From Alkalinema pantanalense (lineage in GTDB: Bacteria; Cyanobacteriota; Cyanobacteriia; Leptolyngbyales; Leptolyngbyaceae): 64,000 nucleotides of DNA. Shown piece by piece: positions 7,724-15,597 of the stretch. The stretch is taken from assembly GCF_050753345.1 (NCBI RefSeq), contig NZ_JBLZFX010000002.1:1-64000 (forward strand). The letters run 5' to 3'. How positions within the stretch are numbered: the first letter of the stretch is position 1; the number at the start of each line of letters is the position of its first letter. The translations under genes and the position numbers were made by a program. The notes under the pieces were generated by a model that saw only the letters and a list, made by a program, of their open reading frames with translations, was not told the origin of the DNA and searched no databases.

Positions 7724-9217
7724 TTATTGCCCCCGGCGCATGGCCCAGACCCGTCGTATCGCAAACCAATCGAGCCAAAATTCCTGTTGCCAGTGAGAGC
7801 GCTGCTGGTGATGCCACTGCTCTGCTAACTGCTGTACGATCGCGCCTTGGCTCGTGGGCAAGCTATAGAGATTGCGCAAAGTCTTAATGTTTACTCGCAG
7901 TTGTAAGGCTTGGTGCAACAGTTCGACCACTGAGATTGCGCCTGCTCCAACCCCATGGGCACCTAAGAGCTCACCATTTCGGCGGGTAATGACCTTGCAA
8001 TATAAGGGCGAGGAATGACCTGAGAGCTGGCCTGAAGGATGGTCTAGGTCAGGGGCTGGAAAAACGGCTTCCACGATCGCACAATCTCGACCATATTGAT
8101 TCCTCGCTAGGGGCTCCGTCAATCCCACCCCTGAGATCGGAATGGGGGTATTGACTTCATAAAGCGCCAACGGATGGATAGGCGATCGTTGCCAAGGAGC
8201 TAGTAGAATCCGCTGAACCCAGTCATGGGCAATGCCGTAGGGATGGGCTGTGTTGGAAGGGCAGGCATAGACCGCACATCTGGCTGTTTGGAAAGTGGTG
8301 TGCGGTAATTGCCCATCCAATTTCAACGGTAGATGCACCCCGAGAGCCTGTAAATCTAAAGACTGGAGGGGAGCTCGGCGGGAGGTGATGACCACGGCAT
8401 CGGTGGCCATGGCGGGAGGATTCTGTTGGCTTGGATTGAGTTGTAACCAGAGACGATCGTGGCGACGACTCGCCTGGGTAATGTCGGTATCGGTCATTAT
8501 GCAGATACCCTGTGCTTCCAGAATGGCTTGGAAACGAAAGGCGGCCTCTGGATCGGCTTGGGGGAGAATGCGGGAATATCCCGTGATTAGGGTGACTTGG
8601 CTGCCTAATCGCTGTAGGCCCCAAGCCAATGCAACAGTTTGTTCGTCCTCACCGATGATGGTTAACGATTGTTTTAAACCCTCGGCTGTGGTGGAGCACG
8701 TGAGTTGCGTGAGTAACGATTCGATCGTCCAATAGCCCGCTTCCGCAAGGTTCGGAATGGTGACGCTGATTTGTTGTGGTAAGGCTAATAGAAAGGCCCG
8801 CGATCGTAGGAGCCGTCGATCTTCAATCCGGAAACCGGGTTTGGGTCTGCAACAAAATTCACCATGACCGGGAATGACCTCAATGCCTAGCATTCCAAGG
8901 GCTGCTGGGGAATGGATGCGCTGGTAGTCCGCGATCGCGGTTTGAACCAATTGAGCGATCCGCTGCGACTGCTGCGATCGTGCTGTTTGGAGCTTGGGCC
9001 AATCATCAGCGTCTAAGGGCTGATCCGTTGCAGCAAAGATGCGCTCTAAAAAAATTCGTTGGGCCAGCGGCCAAGTTTCCAGTTCCCCTTGTTGCACCAA
9101 GGCTACCCTAGCCCCATAGCGGGCAGCAATTTTGGCAGCTTCAATCCCTACTTCGGAGGCTCCAATCACAACTAGATCGTACTCAATGGGCATAGGGTTA
9201 ATGGCAGAGTAAGGCAA
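7724..9217 (-). CDS. FAD/NAD(P)-dependent oxidoreductase lacking the redox-active disulfide
   Basis: This 497-residue protein has the order and length of the pyridine nucleotide-disulfide oxidoreductase family (mercuric reductase/lipoamide dehydrogenase type). An N-terminal FAD-binding strand YDLVVIGASEVG, an internal NAD(P) segment SLTIIGEDEQTVALAWGLQRLG, and a C-terminal dimerisation domain (YCKVITRRNGELLGAHGVG) are visible. The family's CxxxxC redox centre, expected about 40 residues in, is absent, and the first glycine loop is GASEVG rather than GxGxxG. It may therefore be a non-disulfide flavoenzyme or a degenerate paralogue. A second start at 9193 (MPIEYD) is equally possible. It converges with the LOG gene and lies downstream of cobD with a gap of 63 bases. 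Confidence 0.75.
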   Translation of the reverse strand: MPYSAINPMPIEYDLVVIGASEVGIEAAKIAARYGARVALVQQGELETWPLAQRIFLERIFAATDQPLDADDWPKLQTARSQQSQRIAQLVQTAIADYQRIHSPAALGMLGIEVIPGHGEFCCRPKPGFRIEDRRLLRSRAFLLALPQQISVTIPNLAEAGYWTIESLLTQLTCSTTAEGLKQSLTIIGEDEQTVALAWGLQRLGSQVTLITGYSRILPQADPEAAFRFQAILEAQGICIMTDTDITQASRRHDRLWLQLNPSQQNPPAMATDAVVITSRRAPLQSLDLQALGVHLPLKLDGQLPHTTFQTARCAVYACPSNTAHPYGIAHDWVQRILLAPWQRSPIHPLALYEVNTPIPISGVGLTEPLARNQYGRDCAIVEAVFPAPDLDHPSGQLSGHSSPLYCKVITRRNGELLGAHGVGAGAISVVELLHQALQLRVNIKTLRNLYSLPTSQGAIVQQLAEQWHHQQRSHWQQEFWLDWFAIRRVWAMRRGQ

Positions 9218-9280
9218 TTAGCAGGGCGCTTCCAAGATCTTGCTGTAAACAGCTTGCTTGCAAGTTAGTCGTCTAGAAAG

Positions 9281-10408
9281 TTAGCCATCTAAAACAGGCT
9301 TGAGAGCCTCCAATAATGTTTGATTTTCAGCAATTGTGCGCAGAGCCACCCGAAAATAGCGATCGCCCAATTCTGGAAAACTGAGACAATCTCGAATCAG
9401 GATTTGGTACTGCTGGAGCAACTGTTGTTGAAGGCCGGGAACAGACCGATCGCACTGAACGAGGAAAAAATTGGCGGCACTGGGCAACACCTGTAATCCT
9501 GGCAATTGGCTCAGTCCCGCTTCTAGCAACGGTTGAGCCTCAGTGAACCAAGCATAGGTTGCCTGCTGATAGGCTATGTCTTGAAGAACGGCTTCTCCTA
9601 CGGCAGCAGCTAAACTATTCACCGTCCAAGGGTCGCGCCACTGTTGCCATTGCCGTAGCCGATCGGGATGGGCAATGGCATAGCCTAGGCGTAGTCCCGG
9701 CATGGCGTAGAACTTTGTCAGAGATCGAATCACTACTAAGTTAGGATAGCGCTCCACCCAAGGCACCGCACTGAATTGATCGTGGCGATCGGGCGGCACA
9801 AAATCCATAAATGCTTCATCAATCACTACCCAGTCGAAGTTTGTCACCAATGCTTCCACAAACGAACGATCGAACAGCCTCCCCGTAGGATTGTGGGGAT
9901 TATTCAGCAAAACCCCGCGACGATTAGGACTCGGTAAAGTTTCGAGAAGGGACTGGTCAGTGCGGAGACTCGAGATGTCGTCAGGCTCTGAGCCAGTGGC
10001 ACTACCTAGCAAAGGGTCTAGCAGGCGGCAGGGATAGATCGTTGCCTGAAACGCCCGCAGCGCTCGTCCGTAGTCATTAAAGGCTGGAGTAAAGAGAATC
10101 GTTTCTAAACAGTGCGTTGCTAAATCTCGACAGGCCCAGGTAATCAACTCCGCTGCACCATTACCGGGTAATATCCAATCGGCGTCAATCCTGTGGTGCT
10201 GGCCGATCGCCTGCCGTAGGCTGCGATAACTGGGATCGGGATAACTGGTGAGGGATAAAACTTGGGATTGGAGTGCCGCGATCGCACTGTTGGGCAAGCC
10301 CAAAGGATTAATACTGGCGGAAAAATCGAGAATAGCATGGGGTTCGCAGCCAGCAAGAGTCGCTGCCCACTGCAAATTTCCCCCATGCGTCGGACGGTTC
10401 AAAATCAA
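9281..10408 (-). CDS. cobD: threonine-phosphate decarboxylase CobD
   Basis: This 375-residue PLP enzyme resembles histidinol-phosphate aminotransferase. It has the CobD features RPTHGGN at the N-terminus, FSASINPLG, the NNPHNPTGR loop, VIDEAFMDF, and the PLP-lysine motif SLTKFYAMPGLRLGY. CobD decarboxylates L-threonine O-3-phosphate to (R)-1-aminopropan-2-ol phosphate, the linker of the cobalamin nucleotide loop. Cyanobacteria make pseudocobalamin, and CobO and CobJ are encoded elsewhere in this window. The linker function is known for the family; the assignment rests on the HGGN start, which distinguishes it from HisC. Confidence 0.86.
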   Translation of the reverse strand: MILNRPTHGGNLQWAATLAGCEPHAILDFSASINPLGLPNSAIAALQSQVLSLTSYPDPSYRSLRQAIGQHHRIDADWILPGNGAAELITWACRDLATHCLETILFTPAFNDYGRALRAFQATIYPCRLLDPLLGSATGSEPDDISSLRTDQSLLETLPSPNRRGVLLNNPHNPTGRLFDRSFVEALVTNFDWVVIDEAFMDFVPPDRHDQFSAVPWVERYPNLVVIRSLTKFYAMPGLRLGYAIAHPDRLRQWQQWRDPWTVNSLAAAVGEAVLQDIAYQQATYAWFTEAQPLLEAGLSQLPGLQVLPSAANFFLVQCDRSVPGLQQQLLQQYQILIRDCLSFPELGDRYFRVALRTIAENQTLLEALKPVLDG

Positions 10409-10494
10409 GCCTAGTTTATCTTCTATGACGATCGATGCTGGTTTCTATAATTAACGCCTAGAAGCGCTCACCCTCAAAAATTGCCGCTCAAAAA

Positions 10495-10779
10495 TTAATC
10501 TTCGGCGGGGGCAACCTTCTCTTTGAATAACTTACCCGCAGAAAATGCTGGCACCGTGGTTTCGGGAATCATCATTTTTTCGTTCGTTTTAGGATTTCGC
10601 CCTTCCCGCGCCTTACGTTGGCGAGGCTCAAACGACCCAAAGCCCACCAAGGTCACCTTTTGATTTTGGGCGACCGCATCCATGATGGTTTCGATCGTGG
10701 CACTAATGACTGCATCGGCTTGTTTTTTAGTGACACTAGCTTTTTCAGCAACCGCGTCCACTAATTCACCTTTGTTCAT
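10495..10779 (-). CDS. hup: HU-type DNA-binding protein
   Basis: This 94-residue protein is a full HU family histone-like protein. It begins MNKGELVDAVAEKA, has the VTLVGFGSFEPRQRKAREGRNPKT beta-arm region in two parts (TLVGFGSFE and REGRNPKT), and ends in FKEKVAPAED. It bends and compacts DNA as a dimer in the nucleoid. The ATG at 10779 is used because an AAGGAGA sequence precedes it; the frame is open for 27 more codons upstream, but that extension does not match the family. It is separated from cobD by 86 bases. Confidence 0.95.
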   Translation of the reverse strand: MNKGELVDAVAEKASVTKKQADAVISATIETIMDAVAQNQKVTLVGFGSFEPRQRKAREGRNPKTNEKMMIPETTVPAFSAGKLFKEKVAPAED

Positions 10780-11362
10780 CGTCACACTCTCCTTAAGATT
10801 GACTAGAAGGTTCGAGCATGGGGGAACTTTTTCGATGGCTACCGCTAGTTTTAATCTCAAGTGAGATAGGTTTAAGATTAAAAGCCAAGACAGCCAGCGG
10901 AAGTGCTGAAACCCGCACGAGCTCGAGTTTTCAATGATTCATTCTATTCGGACTTCTTCGAAAAAGATCCGGGGAAGCTTTAAGTTCTGTGGATTTCAGC
11001 GGTTCTTTATAATTTTTTCTCGTTTTGAATAAGTAGATATACGGAATGAGTACTCTAAATGTCATCAAACTTTTATTAAAAATGGGATTAGGCCTGTCAT
11101 CGGGGTACTTCGGATAACAAGATTGGATCCTAAGCATTACCATGAAGGCCCAAAGACCTGCCCCGATCGCGTGTCTTAAGAGTCTCATTTAAGACTGCAT
11201 TGCCTAGGAGGGGCGTGTAGTACAATCTGCCAGATTTATAAAGATTGTAGCCGTTGGGCCTCTGTAGCTGATGAGTACCAGTCGCGGGGAAAACGAGGAG
11301 TTCTGATCGATTAAAGTCTGATCGATCGGGTGTAATCGGTCAGACTTCGGGAACCCGGCAGG
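10780..11362. other. gene-free region between hup and hslO
   Basis: No credible gene is present. An 85-codon frame on the minus strand (10931-11188) has no recognisable product or start signal. The region includes the hup promoter and, next to hslO, a probable terminator hairpin. Confidence 0.55.
11314..11347 (-). terminator. putative terminator after hslO
   Basis: AAGTCTGATC at 11314-11323 is nearly the reverse complement of GGTCAGACTT at 11338-11347 (one G-T wobble). Read on the minus strand the hairpin lies 16 bases past the hslO stop and is followed by TTTAAT. Confidence 0.5.
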
Positions 11363-12271
11363 TTAGCTCGCTTCAATTGCACGCGATCGCAACTCATCTA
11401 GCAATTTTTGTAACTCGTCCACATCCGCGTAATAGACGGTATTGCAAAAATGACAGGTCGCTTCAGCAATTTCGTTTTGGTTAATCATGTCTTGTAATTC
11501 ATCCTGCCCCAACAGCTTCAGTGCCCCTAACACTCGTTTGTGACTACAGGGACACCGAAATTGGACAGGCTGCACCTCTGGGAAGATTTCCAAGCCCAAA
11601 TCACCCAGAATTTCCGCCATAATATCGGGTAATTGCTGGCCCGATCTCAGCATCGCGGTAAACGACTGCATTTCTGAAATCCGCGATTCCAAAATGGTTA
11701 CCAGCAAATCGTTATCTGCTGCTTTCGGCAAAATCTGAATCAACAATCCACCCGCTGCAACCACGCCATCGGCATTGATGAATTCACCCAAAATCATCGA
11801 AGATGGGGTTTGCTCAGAGTTCGCTAGGTAGTAAGTCAGATCTTCACCCACTTCCCCAGAAACCAATTCGGTCGTACTTGTGTAGGGCGTGCCGCTGCCT
11901 TCATCCCGCATGACATGCACATAACCACTGCGTCCCACGGCCCCTCCCACGTTCAAGCCACCCCGATCGCTGAGGGCAATTTCCACCCCTGGATCCGTAA
12001 CATAGCCTCGTACGGTACCATCTACGCCCGCATCCGCCGTCACGCTACGTAGTGGCCCATCGCCCTTCAGCCGAATATTGACCCGAGAGCCCGCTTTCTT
12101 CATATTCGAGGCCAGCAACAACGCACCCGTCATCGCCCGTGCCAATGCAGCAGTGGCCACATAGGAAAGCCTATGGCGTTCCCGTGCTTCTTGGGCGAGA
12201 TGGGTGGTGATGATGCCTACCGCCCGAATTCCGCCATCTGCTGCCGTTGCCCGAATTAGCTGGTCGGCCAT
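11363..12271 (-). CDS. hslO: Hsp33 redox-regulated chaperone
   Basis: This 302-residue protein is full-length Hsp33. The N-terminal domain has the conserved substrate-binding segments IRLKGDGPL and GGLNVGGAVG. The C-terminal redox switch has both zinc pairs, FRCPCSHKR and ATCHFCN. In reducing cytoplasm the four cysteines hold zinc and keep the protein inactive. Oxidation releases zinc and exposes the holdase surface for unfolding proteins. The start ATG at 12271 begins MADQLIRATAADGGIR, the usual family N-terminus. It is divergent from the small gene at 12439. Confidence 0.96.
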   Translation of the reverse strand: MADQLIRATAADGGIRAVGIITTHLAQEARERHRLSYVATAALARAMTGALLLASNMKKAGSRVNIRLKGDGPLRSVTADAGVDGTVRGYVTDPGVEIALSDRGGLNVGGAVGRSGYVHVMRDEGSGTPYTSTTELVSGEVGEDLTYYLANSEQTPSSMILGEFINADGVVAAGGLLIQILPKAADNDLLVTILESRISEMQSFTAMLRSGQQLPDIMAEILGDLGLEIFPEVQPVQFRCPCSHKRVLGALKLLGQDELQDMINQNEIAEATCHFCNTVYYADVDELQKLLDELRSRAIEAS

Positions 12272-12438
12272 GGGTTCTCTTTTACCTTTTGTTACATCCT
12301 TTTCTCATTGTAGGGGGAAGGCGGAAAGGGGACAAAGGGATCAGGTGGGATTAACCGAAGTTCTTTGTGCGTATCTTCATCCATCCATCTTGCTCGATTT
12401 ACAATCAATTCAGCACTCTTGAGGGGATCTAACACAAT

Positions 12439-12825
12439 ATGTTTGGCTCGTTTCAGCAGAGTACGTTACGCATTGAAGTAGATGCCTCAGCCGAAGTCCT
12501 CCAGCGCTGTTTAACCCAAAGTGGTGAACTTGTGCAATGGTTGCGGTTTCAACGATTTCCGATCGATCTTCCCCCCACCCTAGAACTGAACTCTACCTTT
12601 CTCTCCTTAGCGGGTGGATTGTTACCCGTCCGCCATACTGTTCAGTGTGTAGAAAACCATCGTCTCTGTCTACTGTTGGGCCAGAGCATTGACGGATTCC
12701 ATGAGTGGGCTTGGGGCGACGGCTGGGTTCAGTCTCGCATTGAAGGGATATCGCTCCTGCCGATCGACCTAGGGCAAACCCTGAGCCTGTTATCTCTCAA
12801 GCAACATCTGAAAAAATTCAAATAA
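12439..12825 (+). CDS. hypothetical protein, possibly SRPBCC fold
   Basis: This 128-residue protein has no signal peptide or membrane helix. The alternating pattern near the start (a beta-strand, then a helix with LQRCLTQSGELVQWLRF) and the later strands are compatible with a small START/SRPBCC ligand-binding fold, but there is no diagnostic motif. I infer a cytoplasmic binding protein of unknown ligand. It starts at ATG 12439 after GAGGGGATC and is followed by a terminator, so it is a single-gene unit. Confidence 0.65.
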   Translation: MFGSFQQSTLRIEVDASAEVLQRCLTQSGELVQWLRFQRFPIDLPPTLELNSTFLSLAGGLLPVRHTVQCVENHRLCLLLGQSIDGFHEWAWGDGWVQSRIEGISLLPIDLGQTLSLLSLKQHLKKFK

Positions 12826-12843
12826 GACAATACAAATGAAAAA

Positions 12844-12876
12844 AGGAGGCAGGTCAGCAATGTGACTCTCCCTCCT
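12844..12876 (+). terminator. terminator after the 128-residue hypothetical gene
   Basis: AGGAGG at 12844-12849 pairs with CCTCCT at 12871-12876, extended inside by GTCA/TGAC, about 20 bases past the stop. An A-run precedes it and TTTATT comes shortly after. It may act in both directions. Confidence 0.65.
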
Positions 12877-12997
12877 CACTTTATTGAATATAGGCTCAAT
12901 TACAGTAGGCTGACTTCACGATCGTTGGACTTGTCAAAAATTTGACAACACCAGGATCTCTATACAAGTCGGTAATGCCTAAGGTGAGAGTCTAGTT

Positions 12998-13750
12998 TTA
13001 GTCTAAGTAACCCATCAGAACAGCCGGTTCCGGATCAATGTTTTCATTAGAAAAGATGGGTCGATTACTCATCAACATGGCAGCCGAGAGAAGGGCAGGA
13101 GGGCTCACCAAAATGGGACGGTTTCCAGGCAACCCTGCATCACCGGACAGGTACTTCACCTCATCATAAAAGATGGGGCTATTTCCAGGGAGGAGCTCTG
13201 CAACCTTCAATCTGGAGGCCATAATGGGACGACCGTTCAGAATGGTGCCGAAGATAGCCAGGTTGCTGGATGCGATCGGACGGATTCCTGCGGACTGAAT
13301 CGTGCCTGCTACTTCAAGTTCACTGGGCATAACAGGACGATCCATATAGGATGTGGACGGGCTACTGACGATCGCCGTTCCTTCCTGGACAGGTTGGGGC
13401 GTAATTTGGACGGTTTCCTCTTGACTCATCGCCTTTTCTCCTTGGGATGCCTGGGTAACAGCTTGGGGTTCTTGGGATTCTGCTGCTGCCTGTTGTTCGT
13501 CTACCTGTTGAGGTTCTTCAACAGAAGCAGCACTCTCTTCAGGGTGAGCAAAATCAACAGACTGAGCTACGGGTGAATCGACTGCAATGGGCTCTTCAGA
13601 TGTTTCAGCTGCCACATTTTCCGTAGTAGGTTGTTCTGGGGTTGGTGCTTCCGATGTATCCGTAGAAGATGAATCGGCTTTTGCCGCAGAGGTACTGGCT
13701 GTTTTGCTGCGGCTGGTACTGGCAGATCTAGTTCTACGATTGGTCGCCAT
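12998..13750 (-). CDS. disordered protein with C-terminal RPI tandem repeats, unknown function
   Basis: The 250-residue protein has three zones. Residues 1-30 are basic and rich in Ser/Thr/Arg. Residues 30-125 are acidic and rich in Glu, Gln, Ala, Ser and Pro, and are probably disordered. From about 135 there are six imperfect repeats of 17-20 residues, each opening with a hydrophobic-Pro-Ile type core (DRPVMPS, IRPIASS, GRPIMAS, NSPIFYD, NRPILVS, NRPIFSN) and most containing a hydrophobic strand-like half (LEVAGTI, LAIFGTI, LKVAELL). It ends in VLMGYLD. No signal peptide or membrane segment is seen. ATG 13750 is chosen because of the AAGGAAGGGG sequence just upstream; the frame extends 13 codons further. 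I do not recognise a named family. The gene stands alone. Confidence 0.8.
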   Translation of the reverse strand: MATNRRTRSASTSRSKTASTSAAKADSSSTDTSEAPTPEQPTTENVAAETSEEPIAVDSPVAQSVDFAHPEESAASVEEPQQVDEQQAAAESQEPQAVTQASQGEKAMSQEETVQITPQPVQEGTAIVSSPSTSYMDRPVMPSELEVAGTIQSAGIRPIASSNLAIFGTILNGRPIMASRLKVAELLPGNSPIFYDEVKYLSGDAGLPGNRPILVSPPALLSAAMLMSNRPIFSNENIDPEPAVLMGYLD

Positions 13751-14145
13751 CGCCCCTTCCTTCTTAAAATGCGACTGAGCTAAAAACAACGATTATGAGA
13801 GCAAATTCTCAAATGCAGTTTAATCAAACATTATAAAGATAAAGCGGTACGCTCCTGCGATCGTGACTGCGTAGCAGATCTTATTGCACTAATCATCCAA
13901 TTAAATCAATGCCTATGGGATAAGCTGACAAGGCATCCGGATGGCAAAAAACTTTAAATGATAAAGGCTGAAGTCAGCAGAGAAAAACTCTGTCTACTTC
14001 AGCCTTATCCTGAGGGATGATTGCAAGTCATTAAAACTGCGAGTGAGGCAACTCTACTACTGCATTAAGCTACATCAATAGCCTAAGTGAACCGAGATTC
14101 GCAAATCGTCACGCTACTCGCGATTCCATCTCTCCCTGCAGTCCG
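13751..14145. other. gene-free region downstream of prk
   Basis: No coding signal is seen. It contains the promoter side of the RPI-repeat gene and the prk terminator at 13964-14006. Confidence 0.6.
13964..14006 (-). terminator. strong hairpin terminator downstream of prk
   Basis: AAGGCTGAAG at 13964-13973 pairs with CTTCAGCCTT at 13997-14006, and the inner CAGAG/CTCTG extends the stem around an AAAAA loop. Read on the minus strand it is followed by a T-rich tail. It is about 140 bases past the prk stop. Confidence 0.7.
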
Positions 14146-15147
14146 TTACACGCTAGCAGCGACCTTGCTGGCTTCCTGAATCAGCCGTTCATAGGTGGCC
14201 CGCATTTTCACACCGGTTAACACTTGGAACAAACCCGTTCCATTGTTGGAACCAGGATATTCACGGTGTTGCAAAAGCAGTTCTGTGACTTCGCCGGGGT
14301 GCTTCGCAGAGGTGTTGCTCAGGTGCTTCTCAATGTAAATGACTTCATCCAACTTGTCGAACTGGCCATCTACTTCCAGTACCGATACACTGTTGCCATA
14401 GTATACATCTGGCCCGTAGTGCATCTTGATGCCGGGATAGGAGCAAGTTAGTTTACGTCCGCAGGGAATCCAATCGATCGTAGACCCTTCATCAAACAGG
14501 TAAGTCGGCTCAAAGCCTGACACACCATCCCGTTGGATCATTTGAACCCGCAGAACCTTCCGATCCTTGTCATCTTTGATCAAGTTCGTCGGCAGTACTC
14601 GGATCACCACATCAGCGTATTGCTTTTGCGGATCAATGTAAGCTTCAAAGTCAGGCTTCCGGGCATTAATGGCTTGCAGCACATCGTCGTAACTGTGGCC
14701 ACGCTCAGCCATGTCGCGCTGAATCTTCCAAGCAATTTTGACTTCATCGTCAATATCAAGATAAACGCTGAAGTCCAACAAGCCTCTTACACGCTCGTCA
14801 AACAAAGGGTGTAGCCCTTCCACCACAATAATGTGGTTCGGATCAATATTTTCGGGCGGATCAATTTCGCCAGTCTCATGGTTGTAGATTGGCTTCATGA
14901 TGCTCTTGCCGCTTTTCAGCGTCTTGATCTGCTCATACATCAGATCAAAGTTATTCGCACGGGGATCCAAAGCGGTAATCCCAGTTTCTTTGCGCTGCTT
15001 ACGATCCAGACTGTGGTAGTCGTCGAGACAGATCACCGTTACAAAATCTTCCCCGAACAGATCGGTGATGCGGCGCAAAAACGTGGACTTACCGCAGCCG
15101 GAATCTCCAGCAACGCCGATGAGTACCACACGGTCTGGCTTAGTCAT
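14146..15147 (-). CDS. prk: phosphoribulokinase
   Basis: This 333-residue protein is a photosynthetic class II phosphoribulokinase that phosphorylates ribulose 5-phosphate with ATP to give the Rubisco substrate. The P-loop GVAGDSGCGKST carries the first regulatory cysteine (residue 18), and VICLDDYH carries the second (residue 40). The C-terminal pair CGRKLTC, used in the redox and CP12 complex, is also present. VVEGLHPLFDERVR contains the catalytic/basic residues. Thioredoxin reduction of the cysteines activates the enzyme, and trxA is in this window. It is divergent from petH across a 450-base control region. Confidence 0.98.
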   Translation of the reverse strand: MTKPDRVVLIGVAGDSGCGKSTFLRRITDLFGEDFVTVICLDDYHSLDRKQRKETGITALDPRANNFDLMYEQIKTLKSGKSIMKPIYNHETGEIDPPENIDPNHIIVVEGLHPLFDERVRGLLDFSVYLDIDDEVKIAWKIQRDMAERGHSYDDVLQAINARKPDFEAYIDPQKQYADVVIRVLPTNLIKDDKDRKVLRVQMIQRDGVSGFEPTYLFDEGSTIDWIPCGRKLTCSYPGIKMHYGPDVYYGNSVSVLEVDGQFDKLDEVIYIEKHLSNTSAKHPGEVTELLLQHREYPGSNNGTGLFQVLTGVKMRATYERLIQEASKVAASV

Positions 15148-15597
15148 AGGTTTCCTCTAAACACGAAGTCGTCTGCTCAACTGACAATCCAAATCAGTTA
15201 AATTGGTATCACTGGGGAACAAAATCCCAAAACTGGCATGCTAACGGTATGCCAACGTCACCTTAATAAGCCTACAACAGAAGTCAGCCTGTTCATGATG
15301 GCAATTCTGTTCAGAACCGAGGCTACCTAGAACAAAACTGGGCCTCCAGTTCTTTACAAGCTTTACTAAGTATTTAGTACTACGAGCTAGGCCAGATTTT
15401 ACCAGAAGCTTATTCATGGTCACAAGATTGACAGAAAGTTTGCCGAGGGGATTTACGGGAACTTCACGAAATTTGAGCGCATGATCCCACAAGATCTCTT
15501 AAGGTGTGCCTTGGAGGTCTTGGTCGTAGTACCACAATGAGTCACAATACTTAATAAGAAATAAGAGACTTAGGTTAGGTTCGGAGAAATTCTCGAA
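15148..15597. other. divergent prk/petH control region
   Basis: This non-coding stretch separates two key photosynthesis genes. An 83-codon minus-strand frame at 15241-15492 has no recognisable product. The main signal is a perfect NtcA-type palindrome at 15370-15383. The petH start is preceded by GGAG 11 bases upstream, inside a small GGAGAAATTCTC hairpin. Confidence 0.65.
15370..15383 (+). promoter_or_regulatory. NtcA-type binding site (GTA-N8-TAC) upstream of petH
   Basis: GTATTTAGTACTAC matches the NtcA consensus GTAN8TAC exactly. Its centre is about 222 bases before the petH ATG, so a class II activated transcript would start roughly 180 bases upstream of the gene, close to the position of the nitrogen-regulated petH promoter described in Anabaena. 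The -10 match downstream (TATTCA at 15411) is weak and spaced a little far, so function is inferred. Confidence 0.5.

Noticed and set aside
7724..9217. Mercuric reductase (MerA)
   Set aside because: The redox-active CxxxxC and the vicinal C-terminal cysteines are missing, so a mercury role is not supported.
10931..11188. 85-codon minus-strand frame between hup and hslO
   Set aside because: Its composition is not protein-like, and neither a start signal nor family resemblance is seen.
15241..15492. 83-codon minus-strand frame in the prk/petH gap
   Set aside because: It covers the NtcA-type site, has no ribosome-binding site and no recognisable product.
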